Positions 36,140 through 45,899 of a DNA stretch of 64,000 nucleotides are shown here, in pieces. The first letter of the stretch is position 1. Each line of letters begins with the position of its first letter. The notes under the pieces were generated by a model. That model ran no database searches. It had not been told where the DNA came from and saw only the letters and a list, made by a program, of their open reading frames with translations. A program made the translations under genes and the position numbers. Origin of the DNA: Leptoclinus maculatus (lineage: Eukaryota; Chordata; Actinopteri; Perciformes; Stichaeidae); assembly GCA_032191485.1 (NCBI GenBank), contig JAVDOI010000011.1, positions 17,986,117 to 18,050,116 on the forward strand, read 5' to 3'.

Positions 36140-36662
36140 GTGGACGTAGTTACTATGGCATCACAAATTTGGTTTGTGGACTTTCGTTTTGAAGCCTCGA
36201 ATTCGGCATTTTGGTTGTCTCCATCTTGGTTTTGCAACCAGAAGTGACACGAGAGGGTGGAGCTATGTACAACCAAACGCTGAATAAGACATTTTAAAGA
36301 AATGTTACAATTAATAACCTTCATGAACTGAAAACACATTGTGAAAGGGTTAAAGTTGAAAACACAGACAACTTCCAGACCGGAGCAACGCTGTGGTAGC
36401 AATCTGTCAATCACAAGGTAGCCGCGCCCTAAAGCATACCCTGCTTTATTGTCTATTTTACTCCAAATAGAACCATAATTTACTAAATGAACGTCATGCA
36501 TTATTGAAGAAGACTTGAAACTAACAATTGAGACCATAAACGTTTACAACGTTTACTGAGGAAATCGATCAAGTGAAAAGTAGGGTCATTTTCTCATGGG
36601 CTTTTTTACAATCCGACTTCTTTTTATAGGCGTCGCCCCCTGCTGGCCATTAGAAAGAGGTT
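36140..36662 (+). repeat. Dispersed repeat, copy B (related to 11,883-12,230)
   Basis: A longer copy of the family seen at 11.9 kb, with the same word order (TTTGTGGACT, GTTTTGAAGCCTCGA, GCATACCCTGCTTTAT, ATTGAGACCATAAACG, GACTTCTTTTTATAGG). It ends with GTCGCCCCCTGCTGGCCAT, a strong CTCF-like word. Both copies have the same orientation. There is no coding content. Confidence 0.78.
36632..36650 (-). promoter_or_regulatory. CTCF-like motif inside dispersed repeat
   Basis: GTCGCCCCCTGCTGGCCAT; its reverse complement contains CCAGCAGGGGGCGAC, a close fit to the CTCF core. It lies in the terminal part of dispersed repeat copy B. Confidence 0.55.
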
Positions 36663-39504
36663 TTCCCCCTAAAGAAGGCTGTAAGCCCACAGTGTGCTTC
36701 AAGGAAAGCGCTCGTCAAATGGTCAAACAGCGTCTGAAACCCTCTTCCGCATAGGAATTTCTGTCATTTTACAAAACCGACAAATTTGTCAAGCACACCT
36801 ACTTAAGCACGCAATCGACCAGGTACACAAAATGTTAACTATTCTATCTTTTGACTCTTCAAACAACTACTTCCATCACTATTTATGTGCAACACCTGGA
36901 ATGCCTTTGAGAAGAAGGAATGCTCTATTATCCCATTTGTACAATTTGTGCATCTCTTTTCTCTGTATCATGGACGATTTTTTACCTCACCTTCAAGGGT
37001 GACCATCTGAAATATATATAACCCCTTTTTGGAACAGGTATAAAGTGTTTGTTTTTTCCAAGAGGCATTAACACTTTGGAAACAAACTCTGGCCTTTAAC
37101 CTGTAATGCAACTCCGTAGGCTTGACCATTCAGAATGTACTGCACGTCCACTGACAGTTTGATAGCACCACTCCAATGAGGGCTTACCCTAAAAAAGCAG
37201 CTACAATATAGATGTTTTCCTCTAAAGATTTGGACTCTGCCCTCCCTATCCAGGCTCGGTTGCTTCATGTGTCTCATTACTGACCATCTTGCTGCCAGCA
37301 TTCAGGACATGCTGGACTCTCCGGACTGCCAAGCCCAGTCCACAATGAGACGCCAGCAATAGCGGAGCTACTTCTAGTGTTTTCACCCTTGTGGAGCTCA
37401 GCTGCGACGAGGGCGGTGAGACAGAGTGTGGAGGTGGCTGTCTAGAGCCTCTCACCTCTCAGACAATTAGAATGACAAGAGGCTGTTCTGCATGCTGTTG
37501 TTCAGAGGCATGGCGCCATGTGTTTTGTGCTGCTCCTTGTATAGCGGAGAGACAGGATTTCAGTGGTCATGAAGTCTGCTTTGCCGTGCATCAGATGAAC
37601 TTCCGTAGGGAGGCCATCGTAGAGGGAATGTGAATGGGGGGAAAACTGACACTCAAATGCAGCCTGTCACTCCAGAATGTATTGGCTGCCAGCATCCTCC
37701 CTGGAGCTTTGACCTGATCGGGGAGTAGGAAACCTATCCCTCTGCATATTATAGACAAGGAGATGATGGAAAAACAAGAAGATATTACTCCTGGCAGCCC
37801 AGTCAGGGGGTGTCTTGTGTATTGCACATTGAACAAAGTACCATTGAATGTGAGGGGAAATGTTAGGAGATGCACTGAATCCACCTTATTTTGCGTTGTT
37901 GGTTGTATTGTAATAGTAGTATCAGCTGAAAATGTTGCCAGAGCAGACGGATGTCTCTAGTCACTAGTGATTTGAGAGGAGGCAATGTCAGATAAATGAT
38001 GTTGAATGGAATTAAGTGGTTGTTCAGTCTAAGTATTAGATTACAATTATGTAGTAATAGTAAAACACAGAGACAATGTGATATGTTCAAATGTTGGTGC
38101 TTCATTTTTGCTCCTTTCCTCACAGCATAGCAAAAAAAAAAACATGAAAAGGTGATTGGTCAGGTGATTCTCTTCTGCCTAGCAACTGCTTCGGTTTGGG
38201 CAAACCTTAGTGTAGGAAGCAACTGACTCCAAGGTGAACATTGTGGCTACATTTTGGATAATACAAAAGGTATATTCCCTCCCACCACATGCTAAAAATG
38301 TACAAGTAGTTTCCAGCCACAACAGTGAGCTTATTAAGAAACGTTATATCTGCCGGTGATGACACATGCAGCTTAAGTCTTTAATTACTTTGAATATGAT
38401 ATCATTGTTTAAGCAGTGTGTTTAGTTTGCGCGTTAGCTGCCTTTAGGCTTCTTGATGCAATTTCTAGACGTTCCACACCCACACAAGCAGACACCAGTG
38501 TCATTACAGATTATGTTGTTGCTATAAAGTAAAAGACGATGTAAAGCTTTGTCAAGCTGGGAAAAAAAAGCAAAGCTTATCTAAAGATTAAGCAACTTAT
38601 TTTAACAAATACAAGGTATTATTAGAGGCATACATGTTTTAAAAGTTAGCTCCCCATTAAAGATGTCAAGATATTTGGGTTTGATGAGATTTATCCCAGC
38701 ACCATGTGTGCAACTGTAAGCAACCGTCATTGCCTCATTGTAGAAGCTGTCTGAAAGCACTGAGAAAGTTAAGATGTGTTTTGTGAAAGAGAAACTCATA
38801 GCTCATCCCACTAGTTTAGTTAGAAAGAAAAAGTCTGCCATCAATGTTTTTCCACTTGGACTTTTTGTTCTTTGGTTTCCTCCAGGTTGTGTTTGAAAGG
38901 GAAAACGGTGGCAGCTGCAGGCCATTTATTCAGAAGGTGATTTTCCCAGTTACTGCAGCCACTTTTGTGCAAAATAAATCCAGGTGGCCATTGTTTTTGC
39001 CAAAGCACAGAACGGGAAGGTGTACAACAGCGATTGTCCATTCATGACTGTTTGACTGACAGAAGTTTGAATGCAGCCATCAATGCTTGTTTGGCAGCTT
39101 ATTGATTGATTTCTTGGAGGATTGGGATGCTGCAACACCTTAAGATTTGTGAAGTTGCTAAGAGCCTCTTTAGTTTTGTGGTCTTGACACACCGCAGAAG
39201 AAAAGAGTATCAAGCAAGTAATTCAAAACATTTAACTTGTATTAAATCATAGAAGTCGGTTAGAATACACCAAGGTAAAAATGCTGAAATATTGATTCAG
39301 AGCGACACTGAGGCAGAGGCAACCAAAGTAAATTATTGAGAACATGAAAAAAACTGTTTTTGCAGCACTGCTATTTATTCAGGGTTCACAGTACATATTT
39401 AGTGTTTATATCGTAGTTATCTACTGTAAATGCACAATTGTCTTAGTAGGCTGAAAAATGCTCTATTAAATACTGTATTTTTCCTTCACACCTAACATTA
39501 AAAG
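36663..39504. other. Non-coding stretch, about 2.8 kb
   Basis: Unique AT-rich DNA. A 51-nt exon-like segment at 38,886-38,936 is discussed in findings. A Cys-rich 80-residue open frame at 37,391-37,633 has no recognisable family. No gene is supported. Confidence 0.45.
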
Positions 39505-40316
39505 CAGCGGTGGAATCTAACTAAGTACAATTACTCAAGTATTGTACTTAACCACTATTTTGACATACGTGTACTTGAGTATTTCCATTCTATGCTACTT
39601 TATACTTCTACTTCACTACATTTCAGTGTATTATACGTTTTACTCCACTACATTAATGACACTTATAGTTAGTAGTTACTTTTTACATTAAAAAAACATA
39701 ATAGGACATGGTGTAATACTATAACCTACCCAGTAGTATACAAACATTCTTAAATTGAGATAGCATTGACAAAGATTAATATGCTCTTACATATATGTAA
39801 TAGTGATAAAACAGAATGATATAATATTCTCTTACTAAACACTGTGACAGAAGCTATTCTCCATAATAAGTACATTTTGCTGATAATACTTTATCTGTAC
39901 TATTGTTTTAAGTAGAAACTATTGTACAATGCACTATTTTCGGTTTCACTGGGACTTAAAGCAACATCTTGAATTCAGGACTTTGACCAGGACTTCTACT
40001 GTCACTTAGGTAGCCTAAAGCAGTAATGTCAGTCTGTTAACTCTGCCTGAATGTATATTGTTAGACTGATGAGAGGAAATGAAAAGAATGAGATAGCCAG
40101 TTACGCCTCCTACATGCATTGATTTCGTCTCATTTATAAAGAATATGTTTTCAATAACACATGGATACAAAATAATTGTTATTTAGCAAACGTATTTCTC
40201 TTCGAAATGGATGCCTATTCTAGATAATATAACGTGATGCGGAAATGGCAGTAAAAATGATCAGGAACATTCATTAAAACACTGACCTAAAGGATCCGAG
40301 TACTTCCTCCAGCAGT
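39505..40316 (+). mobile_element. Non-autonomous hAT-type element, GTGGTGGAA family
   Basis: The left end GCAGCGGTGGAATCTAACTA is followed by GTACAATTACTCAAGTATTG and TATGCTACTTTATACTTC; the right end is GGATCCGAGTACTTCCTCC then AGCAGT (reverse complement ACTGCTGGAGGAAGTACTC). The termini are imperfect inverted repeats of the CAGTGGTGGAAG type. It is the same family as 7,611-8,286 (inverted) and 2,585-3,590. Internal sequence after about 40,010 does not align with the other copies and may be an insertion or divergence. No open frame. Confidence 0.68.
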
Positions 40317-40524
40317 AACCTGTGGTGAAATATGCGCCTGGGTAGGCAGTGACCAGTCAATGTGGCGTATAGATATGTCTATATTATGCAAAGATTGTTA
40401 AAATATAGTTTAAAAACTACTCTATATTTGTTAGGCCGACAAACAACACAATAAACACCCAGGGAGATAGACAGACAGAGAAAGAGAGTGCACTTGATAA
40501 CGCAAAAACACACCGATAACCCCG

Positions 40525-40880
40525 CACAATGATGTCAGCGCACCAGGATAAACTGCTGATTCACTTCTACAAATGCACCAGGATAAAGAAAAGATTGAGA
40601 CATTTGTGTAGGCGCACAAACTGCTTATTCACTTCTACAAAAGTGCAACAATAATCAAACACAATGAGGCCTAGTGATGGTGCACCGGGGTATTGAAAAA
40701 GAGAGAAATATTGGTGTTAGCGCACAGTAGCTTAGCATTAGAGAGAGCGAGAGAGAAAGCTTGGTGTCAGCATACCAGTAGAAAACAGCTTATTCAATCC
40801 TACAAAATGTGCAAAAGCGCACCGGCACACCAGGATCAAGAAAAATGAGAGGAATGTTGGTGTCAGCACATAGTAGCCCA
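40525..40880. repeat. Diverged tandem repeat
   Basis: The word CTGCTGATTCACTTCTACAAA (40,553) returns as CTGCTTATTCACTTCTACAA (40,621) and CAGCTTATTCAATCCTACAA (40,788). GATGTCAGCGCACCAGGATAA (40,531) returns as GGTGTTAGCGCACAGTAG, GGTGTCAGCATACCAGTAG and GGTGTCAGCACATAGTAG. This is an old tandem array with spacing from about 70 to 170 bp, heavily diverged. Confidence 0.6.
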
Positions 40881-40938
40881 ACACAGACAACATACACAAA
40901 GCCAATAAAAGGTTGTTTTTTTTAAATCAGCAATAGTA

Positions 40939-41358
40939 GGGCTGTACCAGATGCCATGTTTTACATTCGAAACTTCTATTGAGGTTTTTCAAATGAAGCT
41001 TTGAATGTCTGTCGTCATATTTCATGTCAAATCTCCAGACATATGGGAAACAAATTGATGTCATATATATAAATGTAATTTCTGGTGCTGTTAGATTGAA
41101 ATAGACCGTCCCTTTGTAGGCAGCAAGATTTGACTGCAGTGAAATTGTTGTTTTTGAAAGTCTAAATGCCAACAAATATAGATGGAAGCAGAATATTTTG
41201 TTCAATACAAACATAGAAATTAAAAATGATTACATTCATTATTTTCATTTGAAGACAATCAAAAAAGACAAGGACAACAAAGCACCAGCAGAGAAGTTGG
41301 ATGGCTTGTTCAAAATAATGACATCATGTCAACAGCTTTGAACTATTCGGTACAGCCC
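40939..41358. mobile_element. MITE-like element with GGGCTGTACC inverted ends
   Basis: GGGCTGTACC at 40,939-40,948 is matched by GGTACAGCCC at 41,349-41,358, a perfect 10-bp inverted repeat about 400 bp apart, with further loose similarity inward. The interior is AT-rich without coding. A clear 8-bp target duplication is not visible. Its right end is about 55 bp from the stop codon of the minus-strand transposase relic, so it may instead be the 3' part of that element. Confidence 0.5.
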
Positions 41359-41413
41359 AAAAAAAGCAAATACATATATCCTTTTTATTTTATAAAGTAG
41401 GCACTTACTTTAT

Positions 41414-42478
41414 TTAGACGAAGAAGAAGTCCATGCGCCTATCCCTCTGGACAATGACTTTGTTGTCCTTGGGTGTATTCCTCAGTTTCACAAGTCTTTT
41501 TAATGGAAATATGGGCAACGGGCGAAGGCCTCTTCTGTTTATTCTGTCATGGCTGAAGGTCTTTATGCGCTTTAACGATGAAATGGTCCTCTCCACAGAT
41601 GGGGTGGCAGAATGTATATGTTAAGACCAGCTTCAGAGGTTTTGTGGCCTCGGGTTCAGTTCCCCTGTAGATTATTGTTTGTCAAAAAAGTAAGCAGCTG
41701 TAGAGGCATCCTTCCTTGGACTGTATAATCCCACCAAATCAAACTCACCAAAAAGCTTCTTTTACCTAATTTTTACCTCAGCACCACTCATATTTATTAA
41801 TTCTTGTTTGTGATACCCGATGGTCTCCACTTCCACTGCAACAAAGGATGCTACTTGTATTTATTTTTTCTTTATTATTTGAGTCCTGATAACCTCGACA
41901 ATGGCTTTGATTAAATCATTCTCAATCAGATGTGTGAAGATGTGTGATGTCAGGGAGCGTGAAGGGGTGGCTATAACTTGTCATCTTTTTCTGCCAGCAC
42001 ATGTAACAGTTGCTCATAATTTCCTTGATTGGCAGAGCTACTACTGGCTCTTTTGCTCAGCAAGATAACAGGTCACGTCGATGAGACTTTCTTAATATTT
42101 CCCTGTTTTCCTTTTTACCTCTGCACTATGCTGGCACGGAGCCCGGGTTGCTCATCGAGGGGCCATGTCAATGCAACTCGCTGAGGTTCTTTTTTTTCCG
42201 AGTGGGCATGGACCGTGGATTTTGCATATGCTGCAGCACTGCTTAAATCGTTGCGGTGACAGTGTCGCCCTTTTATCCACACGCTGTCGCTGCTGCTGGA
42301 GGAGGAGAAGAGCGGGTACGCGACACACAAGTTGTCTGGTCTAGCCTGACCTTCTTTTCGTATAGGACTCTTGTTTGAAAAGTCTGTGCAACTGCTTGCC
42401 GCTTCCGCCAGGGGTGAGATCCTGCAGGTCGGGTGTCGGTGGACCATTAGCCGCGTTATTTTTGTGAGAAATATCCAT
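41414..42478 (-). pseudogene. Decayed hAT transposase (ZMYM1-like/DUF4371 type), internally deleted
   Basis: Minus-strand fragments in order match hAT transposases of the DUF4371 plus C-terminal dimerisation type. From 42,478 there is a possible start (MDISHKNNAANGPPTPD). Then NREILRK and, after a frameshift, LIDVTCYLAEQ (about 42,100-42,050); NQGNYEQLLHVLAEKDDKL (about 42,040-41,975); IENDLIKAIVEVIRTQ (about 41,940-41,890); and finally SVERTISSLKRIKTF (about 41,605-41,560), the hallmark of the hAT dimerisation domain, running to a stop at 41,414. The catalytic middle is missing or unrecognisable, and there are several stops and frameshifts. It is a dead relic. Nearby elements at 40,939-41,358 could be its termini. 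Family call firm; subfamily uncertain. Confidence 0.75.
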
Positions 42479-42740
42479 GCTGACTCGCGGGTAGGTTGGT
42501 GCCACTGGGCGGCGCCGAGCCGAAGCAAGAGAGAGCGGAGGTCACGTGACCCGAGGCGTGCGGCAGCGTCCTAGGATATTGAATGAAGGCTCGGACGCGG
42601 TGTTGACCCTTTGGAGTATAAAACGTGCGCAGTGTAAGCGGAGCTGCGATGTCGCAGGATTACAGCAGAGGGCGCTGTGAATATAAAGGTGCTGACCTCG
42701 CAGGCCTCAGAACGTTTTGGTTACACTCGAATGGATTGCG
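42380..42740. promoter_or_regulatory. CpG-rich promoter-like region with palindromic E-box
   Basis: CpG-rich sequence surrounds GGTCACGTGACC (42,540-42,551), a perfect 12-bp palindrome with a CACGTG core of the USF/MITF/TFEB type. A TATA-like GTATAAAACG lies at 42,616-42,625 on the plus strand. To the left begins the hAT relic on the minus strand, so this could be the transposon's own promoter or an unrelated bidirectional promoter. No plus-strand coding follows. Confidence 0.4.
42663..42677 (+). promoter_or_regulatory. CTCF-like motif
   Basis: CAGCAGAGGGCGCTG fits the CTCF core consensus on the plus strand. It lies in the CpG-rich segment. Confidence 0.5.
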
Positions 42741-43355
42741 GCGGATGTACACGTTTTCTAAAATAGAATAGAATAGATCATTTCAATAGTTGCATAATTG
42801 TAATTCTCAGCTATTACTTTAACACCATACCTGCGGACGCATCAGTGAAACCAGACAATCATCCTCATGTTCTATGTTCGTGCGTCAGCTGGTGAGCCTT
42901 TTTTCGCCCAGTATGTGTTGCAGCCTATCGCAATGATATGACGCCCCACAGCTCTTTATTCATACTATACTATTCTGACAAATTTTCCTGAAGTTTGTGC
43001 AATCCCGGGACACATCATAAATAATAAAAATGAAACATTTGTAATAGAAATATGATTAATGAAATTATGAATATGAAGAAATTATAAACAAACACAGCTA
43101 TCACGTTAACATTTCTTTTTAGTTTCGGTCGAGGCCCTGACCACACATCACTGTCCACCACTGCAATGAAGACACCGTGCTTTATTATACTGCACCCATA
43201 AAGCCACTGCTTCCTACTTACCTGACGCTACCTTAACTTAGTACAGTATGTTTCCCAACAGTAGCAGAACGGCAAAGCGACTGGCAGAACTTCAAAGCAG
43301 TGTTAAACAGGTTTTTGGAGAGGGAGTCAAAACTGTGTTTGTTCCATGCTGACAA

Positions 43356-43356
<1 letters not shown>
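42741..43356. other. Non-coding stretch
   Basis: AT-rich unique sequence, nothing recognisable. Confidence 0.5.
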
Positions 43357-43391
<35 letters not shown>

Positions 43392-43500
43392 CCCTCACAA
43401 ACACCCACACACTCACATAACAGACAGCCTCAAACACTGTCGCAAAACTTGCACACACACTTGTCACACGTACCAGAGAACAAAACCACTCACACACACC
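43357..43500. repeat. (CA)n microsatellite plus CA-rich flank
   Basis: Pure AC run to 43,389, then degenerate CA-rich sequence to about 43,500. Confidence 0.9.
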
Positions 43501-44923
43501 ATACATGAGTGAGAGTCAGGCAGCTGTCTGTGTCGGGCCTGTGATTTCCCTAGAAATGCTAGAGAAGAGCGCGTGGAGTGAAGGGGCTGTAACTAAAACA
43601 GGAGGGGGTCCGCTGAAACGTTTCTCTTCTTCTTCTTCATGAAACCAACGGGGGGGGGGGAGCGGGCGGTGAAAAATACAACCGTTTTCTTTTTCAAACA
43701 AGTGGTTGTGAAGAACCCCATTGGAGCTTTTAGCTTCACACACACACGCGCCGTCTTCTCTGCATCTCTGCACACGTGCAGACACGCTTGTGGTGCATAA
43801 TTACACATAAATGCATACATTCTCTATATACTCAGGCATGCATAATATGCATCTTGTAACACTCGCGTTAATCTCTGCAAAAAAGAAAGGGAGACATTTG
43901 AATAAAACATGGAGGGATGCTCAACACATGTTGTTATGTCAACAGTGCAGCCTGGGTCTCAGCTGCGACGAGCAACGAGCCAGTCAGGGTTTGTGTGTCG
44001 ATCAGAAGACTCTTTAACACTCTTTAAGAGTCTTCTCATCATCACACAGACGCTTTGTCTTATTAGCAGAAGCAGTGGCGTCTCCATGATTATTATTGAT
44101 TATCATGTCATGGTGGCGAAAAGCAGTTCTGAGTACTTTGCCAGGTGTTTATATGTCTTTCTGTGGACTAGATTTTGTGATCACAATTGTGCAAGACGCA
44201 GTCAGGAAACTTCACAGGTGTGTAGTTGAGATCAAAATGAAGGCCGAGTGTAAAGATGGGTGTGGACCAAGCAAGGGCGCCGAAGGCAGGGGGGTAGGTA
44301 GTGGGTAAGGGGGTCATTGGCCCCTCCCTCACTGTTGGTGTGATCCAGCCTGGTCTAAAAAAATGATGTTCCCATACAACAAAACTGCATTGTCAATTAC
44401 ATTTCAAGGTAACGTTTTTAAACACGGATAACGTATGTAGAAATGTTGCCATGAAACATGTTTTTGGTTCAGAAACGTCGAGATTCAACGTATGCAGAAA
44501 CACGCATTTTATTCTGGAGACTGGCTTGTGTGATCCCGTCTCTCGTTATTTATTCGTGTGCGTCATGGATCTGACTCTTTATTTTTTTTTCCGTCTTCTC
44601 AGACACACACTTACTCACACATACGGCAAAATACCTCTTCTAAATTCATATGGAGGTTGTTTTTGTCGCTGTGCTTTGTTCGACTGATCCGTCTCTTAAA
44701 CTGCCGTCCCTGGTGGAAAATAACCACTTGGGGTCCAATCTGCCAGTGTTGTATTTGTTTGTGTGTATGTGTGTGTGCCGAGCTGGCGCATGTCGTATTG
44801 TTACCTGTCTGCATACGTGTCCACTCTGTGCCTAAATCCTGAGCTGAGATTGAAGGACGCACAGCAAAAGAAGGAGGACGGGCTCCGCAAACAAATCGAC
44901 AAAATGCCACAGCAAAGCCAAAT
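43501..44923. other. Non-coding stretch with a small hairpin
   Basis: Short G run near 43,651-43,661 and an inverted repeat at 44,004-44,036. No gene is supported. Confidence 0.5.
44004..44036. other. Perfect 11-bp inverted repeat (hairpin)
   Basis: AGAAGACTCTT and AAGAGTCTTCT flank an 11-nt spacer. There is no U tract after it; function unknown. Confidence 0.6.
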
Positions 44924-44947
44924 GGTGTGTGTGTGTGTGTGTGTGTG
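44924..44947. repeat. (GT)12 microsatellite
   Basis: Pure GT run. Confidence 0.92.
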
Positions 44948-44949
44948 CT

Positions 44950-45852
44950 GCCGGGGAAGTGAAGATGCGGGAAAGCAAATTGAATCAACTGGCTTTTCAA
45001 TTTGATGAAATGTGTGTGAACAATTTAGGGCAAATCTTTTGATAAAGAAACACTGCCCACTGTTTTTTCTCCCCTTAACAGTTTTTATTCCAATCAAAGT
45101 TTTTTAGCAGACCTTCTCATCTCAGCAAATGAAAAGGACTCACACTTACACATACCTCGACAAGTGTTAATGAACTGAGAAAAGGGGAAAATATGAGGTG
45201 GGTGCGATGAAAATTTAAATATACATAACAGCTCCTCGACGAGTGTTATGTACTGCACTTTTGTGGACATAGATTTTGGATGGTGTTTTTTTCTTTTTTT
45301 AATCTGTTGGAGCCACTTACTGAGCTTTAATGTCACACCCACTACTGTTTTGTGCTTCCAGTGCATTACCACAGTGACCCGCTGGTTGGACCAGGGCCTG
45401 GATCTGGAAATCACTCACAAGCATCCTTTCTGGTGTCCCTCTTCTGGACCTGTCAGGTTCCAGCTCATAACTTGTTTTTTTTGTATGCCGGCCTCAGGGA
45501 GACATTGTCACTGCTCTACATATGCTAAAGTTGACCCTGTTTTTCCAGTATTTTCTCATGTCAGTCACCTCTTTTATCTGACGTTGGTACATCTTGCGAA
45601 GGAACCGTCCTCCCATGGCACTCTTCGTGGACATGTACTTCTCGATACTTTTGTCTCATCAAGGTCCTGGGTTGACACTTTGTCTGATAATAACTGATAT
45701 CAACATGGAACTTTCCCAGTTGATTACTTTTATTTTTTGTATTACAAGTTTCCTGAAAATGTATCTTAAAATACCAAACTTGTGCTACTTTGATTAAATG
45801 TCCAAAACTGAAATCTATATATTGGTTGAAGCCAGATTCAAAGTTCTTGTTT

Positions 45853-45854
<2 letters not shown>
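44950..45854. other. Non-coding stretch
   Basis: A 149-residue plus-strand frame (45,248-45,697) has no recognisable domain. The minus strand has a short Lys/Arg-rich open run (about 45,510-45,625) that might be an old repeat protein. Neither is supported as a gene. Confidence 0.4.

Positions 45855-45896
<42 letters not shown>
45855..45896. repeat. (TA)21 microsatellite
   Basis: Pure TA run, able to extrude as a cruciform. Confidence 0.93.
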
Positions 45897-45897
<1 letters not shown>

Positions 45898-45899
45898 TG

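Noticed and set aside
37391..37633. Cys-rich 80-residue open frame
   Set aside because: No spaced-cysteine pattern of a known fold, no signal peptide, no supporting context.
42115..42528. 137-residue minus-strand open frame
   Set aside because: It overlaps the 5' part of the decayed hAT transposase, but the transposase-like start (MDISHKNN) is in a different frame. I treat the long frame as a chance reading of CpG-rich DNA.
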